A stretch of DNA of 64,000 nucleotides from Candidatus Aquabacterium excrementipullorum (GCA_019112875.1 DXIO01000035.1:1-64000), one strand, 5' to 3'; shown: positions 50,876 to 63,412, counted from the first letter of the stretch. Notes: generated by a model not told the origin, from the sequence alone. A program made the numbers and translations.

Positions 50876-51490
50876 TCAGGCCGGCGTCGAAGGCCGACTC
50901 ATCGACTCGATTGCCTGCGTCAACAGCAGTTCGACCTGTTGCGCGGTCTGCGCCGGATCGTCGGAAGCGCTGATCAGCTGCGCGCCCTCGATCAGCAAGG
51001 CGATCAGCAGGTTGGACAACACGCCGATCGACACCTGCGGCAGCAGCTCGGCCACGCCATAGCGTCCCACCATGCGCGCCAGCAGCCCGAAGGCATAGCG
51101 CATGTCGATCTCGCGGCAGACCTTGCTGCCCAGCACCGCCGGCCCTTCCACGAACAGCACCTGGCGATAGCGGTCCTGTGTGGCCAGCATCAGGAAGGCC
51201 CCGATGGGCCCGGCCACCGTGGTCTCCTGCATGCGCGGGTCGGCCGACAGCGAGGCGATCAGCTCCTGCGACAGCAGCTCGTACGCCGCCAGAAACAGTG
51301 CCTTCTTGTCCTTGAAGTGGTGGTAGACCGCGCCCTTGGTGGTGCCCACATCGGCGGCCACGTCGTCCAGGCTGGTGCCCGCATGGCCATCGCGGGCAAA
51401 GCGCTGAACCGCCGCCTCCACCAAGGCCTTCCGCGTGGCCTCGGCATGGACATCCCTCAGGCGTTTGACGCCCCTCGTTCCATCTGACAT
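50876..51490 (-). CDS. TetR family transcriptional regulator
   Basis: 204 residues. N-terminal helix-turn-helix, residues about 25-65: TRKALVEAAVQRFARDGHAG, TSLDDVAADVGTTKGAVYHHFKDK. The C-terminal ligand domain is helical and begins around residue 80. Divergent from a GMC oxidoreductase with 97 bases between, holding a repeated TTGGTAT (see operator). It likely represses that gene and itself. Ligand unknown, perhaps an alcohol or its product. Confidence 0.9.
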   Translation of the reverse strand: MSDGTRGVKRLRDVHAEATRKALVEAAVQRFARDGHAGTSLDDVAADVGTTKGAVYHHFKDKKALFLAAYELLSQELIASLSADPRMQETTVAGPIGAFLMLATQDRYRQVLFVEGPAVLGSKVCREIDMRYAFGLLARMVGRYGVAELLPQVSIGVLSNLLIALLIEGAQLISASDDPAQTAQQVELLLTQAIESMSRPSTPA

Positions 51491-51519
51491 ACTGTTGGTA
51501 TCTTAAATTCTTTTGGTAT
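51489..51519. promoter_or_regulatory. Candidate TetR operator: repeated TTGGTAT with a dyad
   Basis: TTGGTAT occurs at 51495 and 51513, 18 bases apart; the first copy is part of an ATAC/GTAT dyad (51489-51501). The spacing puts both on a similar helical face. It overlaps the TetR start codon region and lies 70-100 bases before the GMC oxidoreductase, in AT-rich DNA. Confidence 0.45.
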
Positions 51520-51587
51520 GCAAACAACCATGGTCCACCTGCCCCGTGCAGGCTGGAAGTGGCGGTTTCCCAGGAAGGACAGACCTC

Positions 51588-53252
51588 ATGCTGGTGGATT
51601 ACGTGGTGGTGGGCGGTGGTTCGGCGGGTTGTGTCGTGGCAAGCCGATTGAGTGAGAATCCTGACGTGCAGGTGTGCCTGCTGGAAGCCGGCCCCAACGA
51701 CTGGCATCCGGCCATCCACATCCCGGCCGGGATGCTCTGGCTGATGTTCAGCCGCACGCTGAACTGGCAGTTTACGACCCGCCCCGATGCCCAACTCGCC
51801 AATCGCCAGCTGTTCTGGCCGCGCGGGCGCATGCTGGGCGGCTCCAGTTCCATGAACGCCATGTGCTACACCCGCGGCCACGCCTTCGACTACGACCACT
51901 GGTCCGCCCTGGGCAACCGTGGTTGGAGCTATGCCGAGGTGCTGCCCTACTTCAAGCGCTCCGAAAACCAGGAACGTGGCGCCAGCGAATACCACGGTGT
52001 CGGCGGCCCGCTGAACGTGATGGATTTCAAACGTCCCAATGTGCTGACGGACCGCTTCCTGGAAGCCGCAGAGCAGGCGGGCTTTCCGCTGAACAACGAC
52101 GTCAACGGCGCACAGCAGGAAGGCGTCGGCTACTTCCAGGTCACACAGAAGGATGGCCGCCGCTGCAGTGCTGCCAAGGGCTTCCTGAGCGATGAAGTGC
52201 GAGCACGTCCCAACCTCACAGTGCTGACCGGCGCGCAGGCCACGCGCCTGCTCTCGCAAGGGCGGCACTTCACCGGCGTGGAGTTCGTCCAGGGCCGCCA
52301 CCGCCGTGAGGTGCACGCGCGCACCGAGGTGATCGTGTGCGCCGGTGCCGTGCAGACACCGCAGCTGCTGATGCTCTCCGGCGTGGGCGATGCCGAGCAC
52401 CTGCGCGAGCACGGCATCGCCACGGTGCACCACCTGCCCGGCGTGGGCCGCAACCTGCAGGATCACCTGGACGTGACGCTCACGCACCGCTCGCTGCAGC
52501 GCGTGTCGGCCGGACTGAGCTGGCGCAATATCCTTCGCATGCCGGGCGCCGCCGTCGAATGGCTGACCCGCAGTTCGGGCATCCTGACCAACAACGGCGC
52601 GGAAGGCTGTGGCTTCATCAAGAGCTCGCCCGACGAGGCCATCCCCGACCTGCAACTGCACTTCATGCCGGCCAGCCTGCGTGACCATGGCCGCGACCTG
52701 CGCTTCCTGACCAACGAAGGCTTCACGATGCACGTGTGCCAGTTGCGCCCCAAAAGCCGGGGCCGCATCACCTTGGCCAGCAAGGATCCGCTGCAGGCAC
52801 CCGACATCGACGCCGCCTACCTCACGCACCCGGATGACTTGCGCACCTTGATCAAGGGCGTGCGCCAGGTGCGCCGCATCTTCGCCTCACAGGCTTTTGA
52901 CGCCTACCGCGGCGACGAAGTGGCGCCCGGACTGCAGGCCACCAGCGACGAAGCTTTGGAGCGCCACATCCGCGAACACGCCGAAAGCATCTACCACCCC
53001 GTGGGCACGTGCCGCATGGGCCGCGACGACATGGCCGTGGTGGACGATGAACTGCGCGTGCACGGCGTGCACGGGCTGCGCGTGGTCGATGCGTCCATCA
53101 TGCCCACGCTGATCGGCGGCAACACGAACGCGCCCGCGATCATGATCGGCGAGAAAGCCGCCGACATGATCCTGCGGGCACGCAGGCAGGGACAGCAGCC
53201 GGTGGCTACCGTCTCCAGCAATCAGAGCGAGGGTTGTGCGTACGCTGCCTGA
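51588..53252 (+). CDS. GMC family FAD-dependent oxidoreductase (choline/alcohol dehydrogenase type)
   Basis: 554 residues. The FAD-binding loop [20 protein letters not shown] starts at residue 4, followed by a 30-residue-later ELE-like LLEAG. GMC signature 1 is [18 protein letters not shown], signature 2 [15 protein letters not shown], and the active-site HPVGTCRMG (His) precedes [16 protein letters not shown]. Such enzymes oxidise alcohols or aldehydes; the acceptor may be a quinone or cytochrome. AGGAAGGA (51571-51578) is a good ribosome-binding site. Probably under the divergent TetR. 31 bases at the 3' end overlap a convergent thioredoxin-like gene. Confidence 0.9.
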   Translation: MLVDYVVVGGGSAGCVVASRLSENPDVQVCLLEAGPNDWHPAIHIPAGMLWLMFSRTLNWQFTTRPDAQLANRQLFWPRGRMLGGSSSMNAMCYTRGHAFDYDHWSALGNRGWSYAEVLPYFKRSENQERGASEYHGVGGPLNVMDFKRPNVLTDRFLEAAEQAGFPLNNDVNGAQQEGVGYFQVTQKDGRRCSAAKGFLSDEVRARPNLTVLTGAQATRLLSQGRHFTGVEFVQGRHRREVHARTEVIVCAGAVQTPQLLMLSGVGDAEHLREHGIATVHHLPGVGRNLQDHLDVTLTHRSLQRVSAGLSWRNILRMPGAAVEWLTRSSGILTNNGAEGCGFIKSSPDEAIPDLQLHFMPASLRDHGRDLRFLTNEGFTMHVCQLRPKSRGRITLASKDPLQAPDIDAAYLTHPDDLRTLIKGVRQVRRIFASQAFDAYRGDEVAPGLQATSDEALERHIREHAESIYHPVGTCRMGRDDMAVVDDELRVHGVHGLRVVDASIMPTLIGGNTNAPAIMIGEKAADMILRARRQGQQPVATVSSNQSEGCAYAA

Positions 53253-53824
53253 AGCAGCACGGGCGACACGGCCGATTCACGCCACTTGATCGAGCAGCCG
53301 ATGCTGGCGTTCTGCTCGGCCGGACCATAGCCGTAGTGGGCGATCAGGCGCATGGCGTCGAACAGCTCGCGCGGCTCGTCCTCCGGGGCCAACTCCTTGC
53401 GGGAGGCATCCAGGCGGCCACGGTACTGCAGGCGCAAATCGGCATCGAAGCCGTAGAAATCGGGGGTGCAGACGGCGTCGTAGGCTCGCGCCACGTCCTG
53501 GGTGTCGTCATGCAGGTACTGGAACGGGAACGCGTTCTCACGCGAAAGCCGCTTCATTTCCTCGAACCCGTCTTCCGGGTAGGCCTCGTCGTCGTTCGCG
53601 TTGATGGCGATGGTGTTCACACCATGCTTGGCCAGGTCACGGGCATCACGCAGGATGCGCGGTAGCACGGCCTTCACGTACGGGCAGTGGTTGCACATGA
53701 AGATGACCAGCGTGCCGCGCGGGCCGGCCAGCTGCTGCAAGGTGTAGAACTTGCCATCCACGCTCTGGAGCCTGAACGGCGCCGCGGGCCAGCCAATGTC
53801 GGCGATCGGGGTGCTCACTGCCAT
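53222..53824 (-). CDS. Thioredoxin-like (AhpC/TSA/redoxin) family protein
   Basis: 200 residues with the redoxin fold: LVIFMCNHCPYVKAVLPRI has a CxxC at Cys44/Cys47, where thioredoxins have WCGPC. AINANDDEAYPEDGFEEM and APFPFQYLHDDTQ-like strands follow the peroxiredoxin/redoxin pattern (PDFYGFD). No signal peptide in the form chosen. The frame extends 28 codons upstream with Cys residues (CECCE), but MAVSTPIADIG is the natural start. It lies 80 bases downstream of gph on the same strand and might be read through from the cbb operon, a possible redox link, unproven. Confidence 0.82.
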   Translation of the reverse strand: MAVSTPIADIGWPAAPFRLQSVDGKFYTLQQLAGPRGTLVIFMCNHCPYVKAVLPRILRDARDLAKHGVNTIAINANDDEAYPEDGFEEMKRLSRENAFPFQYLHDDTQDVARAYDAVCTPDFYGFDADLRLQYRGRLDASRKELAPEDEPRELFDAMRLIAHYGYGPAEQNASIGCSIKWRESAVSPVLLQAAYAQPSL

Positions 53825-53904
53825 GCTTCTCTCCTGGTCGAGGGGACTGGTTTCACAACACTCACAATGATCGTGCCCGCTTCGTGACCGTGCTGTGACG
53901 GACG

Positions 53905-54630
53905 TCAAGCCGCCTTCGCGGCCACGGACAGCACGTGGTCGGCCACCGCATCAACCCCCGGAAACACGATATCGGGGTGCGACGCCTCGATGGGCTGCCC
54001 CCCGTTGTAACCGTAAGGCACCGCCCACGCCGCCACGCCTGCACGGCGTGCGGTGTCGACATCGATGCTGGAATCTCCCAAATGCGCTGCCTGTGATTGA
54101 GGCACAGCCAGCGCCTCAAGGCAATACTCGATCACCGCTGGATGGGGTTTTTTCTGTGCCAAGCTGTCACCGCCGACGACGAGACGGAAGAATCCGGACA
54201 GTCCGGTGGACTGCAGCACCCGCACCGCGAAACGGTGCTCCTTGTTGGTGACGCAGGCCATCTGGATGCCGGCGTCGCGCAGGCGCGTGAGGCCTTCCAG
54301 GCAGCCGGGGTAGAGCTGGCTGTCGGTACCGGTGGTGTCGTGGTAGTGGCTTTCGAAGCGCCGCATGATGGCGTCGAGGTCGAGGGCCTCCGCCCGGGCG
54401 GCCCCGGCCTCCACCGCCTGGGCCAGCAGGCCGCGCATCAGTTCGCGCGTGCCGTGGCCGATCAGCCGGGTCACATCGGGCAGCGGGCGGCGCGGCAGGC
54501 CGATCTCGTGCAATGTCCGGTTCGCGGCTTCGGCGATCTCGCTGGCGGTGTCCACCAGGGTGCCGTCGAGGTCGAAGGTGATCAGGCGCACGCAAAGGGG
54601 CGCCGGGCGGGAGGCTCGTGGGTCGGTCAT
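53905..54630 (-). CDS. gph: Phosphoglycolate phosphatase (cbbZ type)
   Basis: 241 residues, HAD superfamily. Nucleophile Asp20 and Asp22 lie in FDLDGTLVDT, then VTNKEHR (motif II), KKPHPAV (motif III) and GDSSIDVDTARRAG (motif IV). It removes the phosphate from 2-phosphoglycolate made by RuBisCO's oxygenase reaction. Last cbb gene in the operon, 31 bases after cbbP. Complete and typical. Confidence 0.93.
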   Translation of the reverse strand: MTDPRASRPAPLCVRLITFDLDGTLVDTASEIAEAANRTLHEIGLPRRPLPDVTRLIGHGTRELMRGLLAQAVEAGAARAEALDLDAIMRRFESHYHDTTGTDSQLYPGCLEGLTRLRDAGIQMACVTNKEHRFAVRVLQSTGLSGFFRLVVGGDSLAQKKPHPAVIEYCLEALAVPQSQAAHLGDSSIDVDTARRAGVAAWAVPYGYNGGQPIEASHPDIVFPGVDAVADHVLSVAAKAA

Positions 54631-54661
54631 GGCGGGGTCCAGGGTCGTTGGCCAGCAGGTG

Positions 54662-55537
54662 TCACTGCATCTGTGCGCGGCGGATCTCCATCAGCCGCAG
54701 GATCATGGGCGTGAGGATGAGCTGCATCGCCAGGTCCATCTTGCCGCCGGGCACCACGATGGTGTTGGCGCGTGACATGAAGGAGTCCGAGATCATCGAC
54801 AGCAAATAGGGGAAGTCGATGCCGCGCGGGTTGCGGAAGCGGATCACGGTCATGCTCTCGCCCGCCGTGGGGATGTCGCGCGCGATGAAGGGGTTGGAGG
54901 TGTCCACCACCGGCACCCGCTGGAAGTTGATGTCGGTCTCTGCGAACTGCGGGCAGATGTAGTGCACGTAATCGTGCATGCGGCGCAGGATGGTGTCGGA
55001 CACGGCCTCGGGCGAGTAGCCGCGCGATTTGGTGTCGCGGTGGATCTTCTGGATCCACTCCAGGTTGATGATCGGCACCACACCGATCTTGAGGTCCACG
55101 TGGCGGGCCACGTCCACGGTGTCCGTCTTGGCGCAGCCGTGCAGGCCTTCGTAGAACAGCAGGTCGGTGTCCACCGGCGTGTCCACCCAGGCGGTGAAGG
55201 TGCCTGGCTCCTGGCCGTAGGGCGCAGCCTCTGCCTCGTTGTGCAGGTAGTAGCGCGTGCGGCAGCGACCGGTTTCGCCATAGGCACGGAACTGCTGCGC
55301 CAGCTCCTGCCACTCGTTGGCATCGGGGCTGAAGTGGCTGAGGTGCCGGTTCTCGCGCTCGGCCTGGGCCATGGCCAGCTTCATCTCCGAGCGTGTGTAG
55401 CGGTGAAAGGCATCGCCCTCGATCACGGCGGCCTTCACGCCCTCGCGGCGGAAGATCGTGTCGAAGGTGGTCTTGACGGTGGTGGTGCCGGCACCGCTGG
55501 AGCCGGTCACGACGATGACGGGGTGGCGTTTGGACAT
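54662..55537 (-). CDS. cbbP: Phosphoribulokinase
   Basis: 291 residues. It phosphorylates ribulose-5-phosphate to RuBP. P-loop GSSGAGTTT is at 12-20; VIEGDAFHRYTRSEMK contains the catalytic Asp; and FYEGLHG and DLKIGVVPIINLEWIQKIHRDT region follow. It is the bacterial octameric class I form, which is allosterically controlled by NADH and AMP in relatives. 16 bases after cbbF. Confidence 0.96.
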   Translation of the reverse strand: MSKRHPVIVVTGSSGAGTTTVKTTFDTIFRREGVKAAVIEGDAFHRYTRSEMKLAMAQAERENRHLSHFSPDANEWQELAQQFRAYGETGRCRTRYYLHNEAEAAPYGQEPGTFTAWVDTPVDTDLLFYEGLHGCAKTDTVDVARHVDLKIGVVPIINLEWIQKIHRDTKSRGYSPEAVSDTILRRMHDYVHYICPQFAETDINFQRVPVVDTSNPFIARDIPTAGESMTVIRFRNPRGIDFPYLLSMISDSFMSRANTIVVPGGKMDLAMQLILTPMILRLMEIRRAQMQ

Positions 55538-55553
55538 GCTGATGCGCCCCGGC

Positions 55554-56639
55554 TCAGGCTTGTGGCTGCACGAACAGCGAGCGCGTCTTGAACAGTTGCC
55601 ACGACACGTTCTCGCTGGGATCCGCGTGGTAGCTGACGATGCGGTCGATCTCGTCCTTGGAGCCCAGGATCACGGGCACGCGCTGGTGTAGGGTGTCGGG
55701 CACCAGGTCGAGCAACTCGCTTGTGCCGTTGGTGGCGCGGCCGCCAGCCTGCTCCACCAGCAGGGCCATGGGCGCGGCCTCGACCATCAGGCGCAGGCGG
55801 CCAGGCTTGCGCGGCTCGCGCGTGTCGCGCGGGTACAGAAAGACGCCGCCGCGCGTCATGATGCGGTGCACCTCGGCCACCATGGAGGCCACCCAGCGCA
55901 TGTTGAAGTCCTTCATGCGCGGGCCGCTGTCGCCGGCCACACATTCGGCCACGTAGCGCTGGATGGGCTTTTCCCAGAAGCGCTGGTTGGAGGCATTGAT
56001 CGCGAACTCGCGCGTGTGCTCGGCGATGCGCACATTGTCGTAGGTGAGCACCCATTGCGGCGCGTCCCCTCGCCTGTCCAGCCCGAAGACCAGCACACCA
56101 CGTCGGCACGTCAGCACCATCAGCGTGGCCGGGCCGTAAAGCACATAGCCCGCGGCGATCTGCTGGTGCCCCGGCTGCATGAAATCGGCCGCGCCGGGTG
56201 CCATGCCACGGTAGCGGTGCGGCAACACCGAGAAGATGGTGCCGATCGAGATGTTCGCTTCGATGTTGGACGAACCGTCCAGCGGATCGAACACCACCAG
56301 GTGGCTGCCCTGCGCACCATGGGCGTGGGACACGTGCGGCTGCTCGTGTTCTTCGCTGGCCCAGGCCGCCACATGCCTGCAGCCCTCCAGGCTGGCGGCC
56401 ATGAGGTCATCGGCGATCAGGTCGAGCCGCTTCTGTTCTTCACCATGCACATGGCTCGCCCCCGCCAGGCCATGGGCATCGGCCAGCACGCCCAGCGAGG
56501 CGACATCGCTGATGCGCACGCAGGCCCGGGCGACGGCGCACAGCGTCTCGCGCAAGGCCAGGGCCGCGTCCGGGTCCATGCCGGCCAGGTGGCGTTGCAG
56601 GGCCTCGTCGAGCAGGCTGGTCGGGCTGGTGTTGTTCAT
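55554..56639 (-). CDS. cbbF: Fructose-1,6-bisphosphatase class 1
   Basis: 361 residues. The metal-binding signature VVFDPLDGSSNIEANI (Asp118, Asp121) and Glu97 in WASEEHE are intact, with GGVFLYPRD and the sugar-phosphate motif PMALLVEQAGG later. It dephosphorylates FBP, and in some CbbF also sedoheptulose-1,7-bisphosphate. Cbb operon copy, upstream neighbour cbbX at 53 bases. Confidence 0.95.
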   Translation of the reverse strand: MNNTSPTSLLDEALQRHLAGMDPDAALALRETLCAVARACVRISDVASLGVLADAHGLAGASHVHGEEQKRLDLIADDLMAASLEGCRHVAAWASEEHEQPHVSHAHGAQGSHLVVFDPLDGSSNIEANISIGTIFSVLPHRYRGMAPGAADFMQPGHQQIAAGYVLYGPATLMVLTCRRGVLVFGLDRRGDAPQWVLTYDNVRIAEHTREFAINASNQRFWEKPIQRYVAECVAGDSGPRMKDFNMRWVASMVAEVHRIMTRGGVFLYPRDTREPRKPGRLRLMVEAAPMALLVEQAGGRATNGTSELLDLVPDTLHQRVPVILGSKDEIDRIVSYHADPSENVSWQLFKTRSLFVQPQA

Positions 56640-56692
56640 GGGTCCTCCGGTTCTTGTGATGTGTCACTCGTCGTGGCGCAGTGCGCCGCGCC

Positions 56693-57703
56693 TCAGGCGG
56701 CCTGGGCAGCCTGATCGGTGCCGGAGGGCGCGCCGAACAAGCGGCTGGCACGGATGTCGCACGCTTCGATGGTCGTCAGGTCTTCATGGCTCAGCACGCG
56801 GTCACGGTCGGCGAAGAGGCGGCTGGCCTGACGCAGGCGGGCGCGGTCCAGCGCGTTGCGCACGCTGCGCGCATTGGCGAAATGCGGCTGGGCCACGCGG
56901 CGCTGCAGGTAGTCATCGAAGGCGTCACGCGCACCTGGGCCGAAGCGGTAGTGCTGTGCCGCCAGCATGGTGTCGCCGACGGACAGCAGTTCGCCCACCG
57001 CGTAGTCAGGAAAATCCAGGTGGTGCGCGATGCGCGAGGACATGCCTGGGTTGCTCTTGAAAAAGGTGTCAATGCGGTCCTTGTAGCCCGCCAGGATCAC
57101 GACCAGGTCGTCGCGCTGGTTCTCCATGACCTGCAGCAGGATCTCGATGGCCTCCTGCCCGTAGTCGCGCTCGTTCTCGGGGCGGTACAGGTAGTAGGCC
57201 TCGTCGATGAAGAGCACGCCGCCCATGGCCTTCTTGAGCACCTCCTTGGTCTTGGGCGCCGTGTGGCCGATGTACTGGCCGACCAGATCGTCACGCGTCA
57301 CGGCCACCAGGTGGCCTTTGCGGATGTAGCCCAGGCGGTGCAGGATCTGCGCCATGCGCATGGCCACCGTCGTCTTGCCCGTGCCTGGGTTGCCCGTGAA
57401 GCACATGTGCAGCGACGGACTCTGCGCTGCCAGGCCATGCGCCGCGCGAAGCTTGTCGATCACCAGCAGCGCGGCGATGTCGCGGATGCGGGCCTTGACG
57501 GGCGCCAGGCCGACCAGGTCCCGATCCAATTCATCCATCACGGCCTCGACCTGGCTTTGGGCCAGCACGTCGGCAACCGTGCGGAACGCCGGTGTCGGCG
57601 CAGCGGAGGCAGACGACACGTTGGCGTCTGCATCGGTCGATGACGCGCGAGGCACAAAAGCCTGCGCCTGGCTGCCAGGCAGGCTGTAGAGCGGTGCATT
57701 CAT
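56693..57703 (-). CDS. cbbX: CbbX, red-type RuBisCO activase (AAA+)
   Basis: 336 residues. Walker A GNPGTGKT (104-111) and Walker [11 protein letters not shown] (Asp167, Glu168) are intact. [17 protein letters not shown] is the pore-loop segment; a sensor Arg-rich [15 protein letters not shown] region ends it. The first ~40 residues are Ala/Ser-rich and unstructured. It pulls on the C-terminus of red-type large subunits to release inhibitory sugar phosphates; RuBP and ATP control its hexamer. Located directly after cbbS, which matches the red-type operon. Confidence 0.96.
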   Translation of the reverse strand: MNAPLYSLPGSQAQAFVPRASSTDADANVSSASAAPTPAFRTVADVLAQSQVEAVMDELDRDLVGLAPVKARIRDIAALLVIDKLRAAHGLAAQSPSLHMCFTGNPGTGKTTVAMRMAQILHRLGYIRKGHLVAVTRDDLVGQYIGHTAPKTKEVLKKAMGGVLFIDEAYYLYRPENERDYGQEAIEILLQVMENQRDDLVVILAGYKDRIDTFFKSNPGMSSRIAHHLDFPDYAVGELLSVGDTMLAAQHYRFGPGARDAFDDYLQRRVAQPHFANARSVRNALDRARLRQASRLFADRDRVLSHEDLTTIEACDIRASRLFGAPSGTDQAAQAA

Positions 57704-57726
57704 GGCGATCCCCTCTCGTGCAGGCC

Positions 57727-58167
57727 TCAGCCCTGATAGCGTTCGCCTTCAGGCTGCGCGGCCGAATACGAGCGCGTGCTGTAGCGCATGCTGCGGCCAT
57801 CGATCTCCGTGCGCTCCAGGAAGAAGCCGGGCTCCTTCGCCGGGCGGTTGACGATGAAGCTCATCACCACGCTTTCCACGCCGCGCACCGAATCGAAGGC
57901 CAGCAGGCGAATGTAGTGGTTGGGGAAGGCCTTGCGGCACTCCTTCAACTCCATCAACACGCCAGCCGCATCCTGCAGGTCGAACATGGGGTGGCCGAAC
58001 ATGTCCCAGTAGGTGTTGCGCGGGTGCGGATCGTCCGTGTATTCGACGCTCCAGGCATAGCCCTTCTTCAGGCCGTACTCGATCTGCTTGAGGATCTCGG
58101 CGTCGGTGAGGTCGGGCAGGAAGCTGAACTGGCCTTGCGTCAGGCGGCCGGCGGGATTGGTCATCAT
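57727..58167 (-). CDS. cbbS: Ribulose-bisphosphate carboxylase small subunit, form IC
   Basis: 146 residues. [36 protein letters not shown] region is typical; [16 protein letters not shown] follows. The C-terminal ~30 residues ([24 protein letters not shown]) form the beta-hairpin extension that sets red-type small subunits apart from green ones. Packs with CbbL as L8S8. 34 bases after cbbL. Two adjacent Mets leave the start uncertain by one residue. Confidence 0.96.
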   Translation of the reverse strand: MMTNPAGRLTQGQFSFLPDLTDAEILKQIEYGLKKGYAWSVEYTDDPHPRNTYWDMFGHPMFDLQDAAGVLMELKECRKAFPNHYIRLLAFDSVRGVESVVMSFIVNRPAKEPGFFLERTEIDGRSMRYSTRSYSAAQPEGERYQG

Positions 58168-58201
58168 GGTGGTGATCTCCTGTAGGTCCGGTCGTTGCGC
58201 G

Positions 58202-60767
<2,566 letters not shown>

Positions 60768-60886
60768 CAGAAGGCCAGACCGCCCCCAAGGCCTCATAAT
60801 CTGACAATTCACCAGACCAGATCTTTCCGGGCTTTCCGGACAAGGCCTGCACCACTCCCACCAGCCATCTCCTGAAGGAATGCATC

Positions 60887-62071
60887 ATGACTCGTGAAGT
60901 CGTCTTCGTGGGCGCCGCCCGCACCGCCATCGGCACGTTCGGCGGCTCGCTCAAGGACGTCCCGCCCGCCGATCTGGGCGCCCTGGTCATCAAGACCGCG
61001 CTGGAGCGCGCCGGCGTGCAGCCCAAGGACGTGGGCCATGTGGTGCTGGGCAATGTGATCCCCACCGTGCCGCAAGATGCCTACCTGAGCCGCGTGGCCG
61101 CGCTGAACGCCGGTGTGCCGCAAGAGACCCCCGCCTTCAACGTGAACCGCCTGTGCGGCTCGGGCCTGCAGGCCGTGGTGTCCGCCGCGCAATCCATCCT
61201 GCTGGGTGACTGCGACGTGGCCATCGGCGCCGGTGCCGAATCCATGAGCCGTGGCGCCTACCTCGTCACCAGCAACCGCTGGGGCGCGCGCATGGGCGAC
61301 GTCAAGATGCTGGACTTCATGCTTGGCGCCCTGCACGACCCGCGCAAGAACATCCACATGGGCATCACCGCCGAGAACGTGGCCGCCCGCTACGACATCA
61401 CCCGAGAACAGCAGGACGCCTACGCCGCGCAAAGCCAGCAGCGCGCCGCCGCCGCCATCGAAGCCGGCTACTTCAAGGAGCAGATCGTTCCGGTCGAGCT
61501 GCAGACCCGCAAGGGCACCGTGCTGTTCGACACCGACGAGCACGTGAAGGGCGACACCACCGCCGAGGTGCTGGCCAAGATGAAGCCCGCCTTCAAGAAG
61601 GAAGAAGGCACCGTGACCGCCGGCAACGCCTCGGGCCTGAACGATGGTGCAGCAGCCGTGGTCATGGCCTCGGCCGACAAGGCGAAGGAACTGGGCCTCA
61701 AGCCCCTGGCCCGCCTGGTGTCCTACGGCCACGCTGGCGTCGAGCCCGAATACATGGGCATCGGCCCCGTGCCTGCGTCGAAGGCCGCGCTGGCCAAGGC
61801 CGGCCTGACCGTGGCCGATCTGGACGTGATCGAATCCAACGAAGCCTTCGCCGCGCAGGCCTGCGCCGTGTCCAAGGAAATGGGCTTCCCCAACGAGAAG
61901 ACCAACCCCAACGGTTCGGGCATCTCGCTGGGCCACCCCGTGGGCGCCACCGGTGCCATCCTGGTGACCAAGGCGCTGTACGAACTGCAGCGTGTCAATG
62001 GCCGCTACGCGCTGATCACGATGTGCATCGGCGGTGGCCAGGGCATCGCGCTGGTTATCGAACGCGTCTGA
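60887..62071 (+). CDS. Acetyl-CoA C-acetyltransferase (beta-ketothiolase, BktB/PhaA-like)
   Basis: 394 residues. Active-site Cys90 in [11 protein letters not shown], His350 in GHPVGATG and Cys380 in MCIGGGQG are in place. The segment [20 protein letters not shown] resembles the BktB branch. It condenses acetyl-CoA units (or cleaves acetoacetyl-CoA), for PHB synthesis or fatty-acid and amino-acid catabolism; phaB and phaC are not in the window. AAGGA before the ATG is a good ribosome-binding site, and a strong terminator follows 38 bases after the stop. Confidence 0.94.
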   Translation: MTREVVFVGAARTAIGTFGGSLKDVPPADLGALVIKTALERAGVQPKDVGHVVLGNVIPTVPQDAYLSRVAALNAGVPQETPAFNVNRLCGSGLQAVVSAAQSILLGDCDVAIGAGAESMSRGAYLVTSNRWGARMGDVKMLDFMLGALHDPRKNIHMGITAENVAARYDITREQQDAYAAQSQQRAAAAIEAGYFKEQIVPVELQTRKGTVLFDTDEHVKGDTTAEVLAKMKPAFKKEEGTVTAGNASGLNDGAAAVVMASADKAKELGLKPLARLVSYGHAGVEPEYMGIGPVPASKAALAKAGLTVADLDVIESNEAFAAQACAVSKEMGFPNEKTNPNGSGISLGHPVGATGAILVTKALYELQRVNGRYALITMCIGGGQGIALVIERV

Positions 62072-62109
62072 TCCGACGCGCGAACGCTCCGGTCATCGGA
62101 GCCTTCACC

Positions 62110-62137
62110 AAGCCCGGCATTGCCGGGCTTTTTTTTG
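62110..62137 (+). terminator. Rho-independent terminator of the thiolase gene
   Basis: AAGCCCGGCA (62110-62119) / TGCCGGGCTT stem followed by an eight-T run. One of the clearest terminators in the window. Confidence 0.93.
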
Positions 62138-62299
62138 CCCGCTATCAGGGTTGCCCATAGGTATTCATTCAAGGCCGCGTTGATTAGCATTAAACGGCTT
62201 CTGCAAAAAGCAGATGCCATGACAAAGAGGGACGAGGCGGCACCACACCGCAACCGAGCACTTTGTCAGCCCCATAAATCATCAGGATCAGGAGTCGAC

Positions 62300-63145
62300 A
62301 TGCTCACGCCATGCCGTTCGAAGCACGCGGTGGCCGCGGCCATCATCGCAGCGCTTGCCACCAGCTCCCTTGTTCACGCCAGCCCGGTCACCATCGAGAC
62401 GGGCACCTCCTACGACGGATTCACGCTGACCGGCGGTTCGGGAACACTGTCCTTCAGTTCCTCGCTGATCACCGCGCTCAATGTCGGCAAGATCACGTTG
62501 ACGCAGGACGCACCGGCCACGGTGAACGAAACCTACGTCACGACGCCACCGTTCGGCACCACACGTACCGGCGCATCGGCCAACGCGCCGATCACATCCG
62601 TCACGCTGGAAAGCAGTTCGAACGAGGTGCTCTCGGTGGCCACGGCCGGCGGAGCGACGATGACAGCCTCTCCCCTCGCAGGGGTCTCCCTGGGGGGCAC
62701 CTTGAGCGTGACCAACATCACCGTCGATCTCAGCAACAAGCGCATCTACGCCAGCATCACCGGCAATTTCACCGGCGTGGCCAACAACACCTACGCAGCC
62801 TACGACAACACCGACATCACGACGAAGAACAACTTCTACCTGTGGAACTTCGCGAACATCACCGGCCCGACGACGCTCACGGCCTATGGCGCCTCCAACC
62901 AGATCACGGGGCTCACCATCACCACCGACGGCTACAAGCATCTGGTCAGCGCCCTGCGCCTCTATGAGCTGGGGGCCACCACGCTGCAGAGCGTGACCGA
63001 CTACGGATCGATCGCATCCGTGATTCCCAGCAGCGTTCTGGACGACGGCCCCGCCACCAACCTTCCGGAGCCTTCGACGTACGCGATGTCAGCGTTGGGT
63101 CTGGCCATGATCGCCGCTGCCAGGCGTTTCAACCGTAAGGTTTGA
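62300..63145 (+). CDS. Secreted PEP-CTERM protein, first of two tandem paralogues
   Basis: 281 residues. Signal peptide MLTPCRSKHAVAAAIIAALA..., cleavage near residue 28 (VHA-S). The mature part is Thr/Ser/Gly-rich and beta-like, with few charged residues and no catalytic motif. The C-terminus has LPEPSTYAMSALGLAMIAAARRFNRKV region: PEP motif, hydrophobic helix, basic end, so exosortase processing is expected. CAGGATCAGGAG is a good ribosome-binding site. The frame continues 60 codons upstream through the thiolase terminator, which rules those out. The next gene is a close paralogue. Function unknown. Confidence 0.82.
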   Translation: MLTPCRSKHAVAAAIIAALATSSLVHASPVTIETGTSYDGFTLTGGSGTLSFSSSLITALNVGKITLTQDAPATVNETYVTTPPFGTTRTGASANAPITSVTLESSSNEVLSVATAGGATMTASPLAGVSLGGTLSVTNITVDLSNKRIYASITGNFTGVANNTYAAYDNTDITTKNNFYLWNFANITGPTTLTAYGASNQITGLTITTDGYKHLVSALRLYELGATTLQSVTDYGSIASVIPSSVLDDGPATNLPEPSTYAMSALGLAMIAAARRFNRKV

Positions 63146-63183
63146 TGCCGTTTCAGGGCTACTCAAGATACCACTGCACTACC

Positions 63184-63250
63184 GTATTTACCCTAGACAC
63201 CCCCCCGAGTGCACGTTTGTAAATACATGGGTTCCCGTTACGTATGTAAC
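63184..63250 (+). promoter_or_regulatory. Inverted repeats upstream of the second paralogue
   Basis: GTATTTAC (63184-63191) is perfectly inverted as GTAAATAC (63219-63226), and GTTACGTATGTAAC (63237-63250) is a compact dyad. The DNA is AT-richer than its surroundings. They suggest regulator sites in a promoter region; there is no comparable set in front of the first paralogue. Confidence 0.45.
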
Positions 63251-63310
63251 GATCGTAAGTTAGGGTCAATGAGAGGTAGGCAGGCCGAAAACGCACCGTT
63301 AGGATGCGCC

Positions 63311-63334
63311 AGCCCATCGTGAAAAAGGTGGGCT
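63311..63334 (+). other. Hairpin in the leader of the second paralogue
   Basis: AGCCCA (63311-63316) / TGGGCT (63329-63334) with a 12-base loop, 79 bases before the ATG. The long leader between the promoter-like dyads and the gene leaves room for a structured 5' untranslated region. I could not match it to a known riboswitch. Confidence 0.3.
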
Positions 63335-63412
63335 TTCGTGAAGGAGTACGCGGATGCCTTCACAAATAAAGCAGGAAACCAAAGGTCCGCTGTTAGAGAT
63401 AGTGGAGAAGAC

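Noticed and set aside
50868..52829. A 653-codon minus-strand frame across the TetR and GMC genes
   Set aside because: Shadow of both; low complexity.
62138..62299. A sigma-54 promoter before the first paralogue
   Set aside because: The best GG...GC pair (in GGCACCACACCGC) has the wrong spacing by one base and a poor -24 element.
63146..63412. A c-di-GMP (GEMM) riboswitch before the second paralogue
   Set aside because: There are some GGTAGG and ACGCAC fragments, but not the ordered GEMM core.
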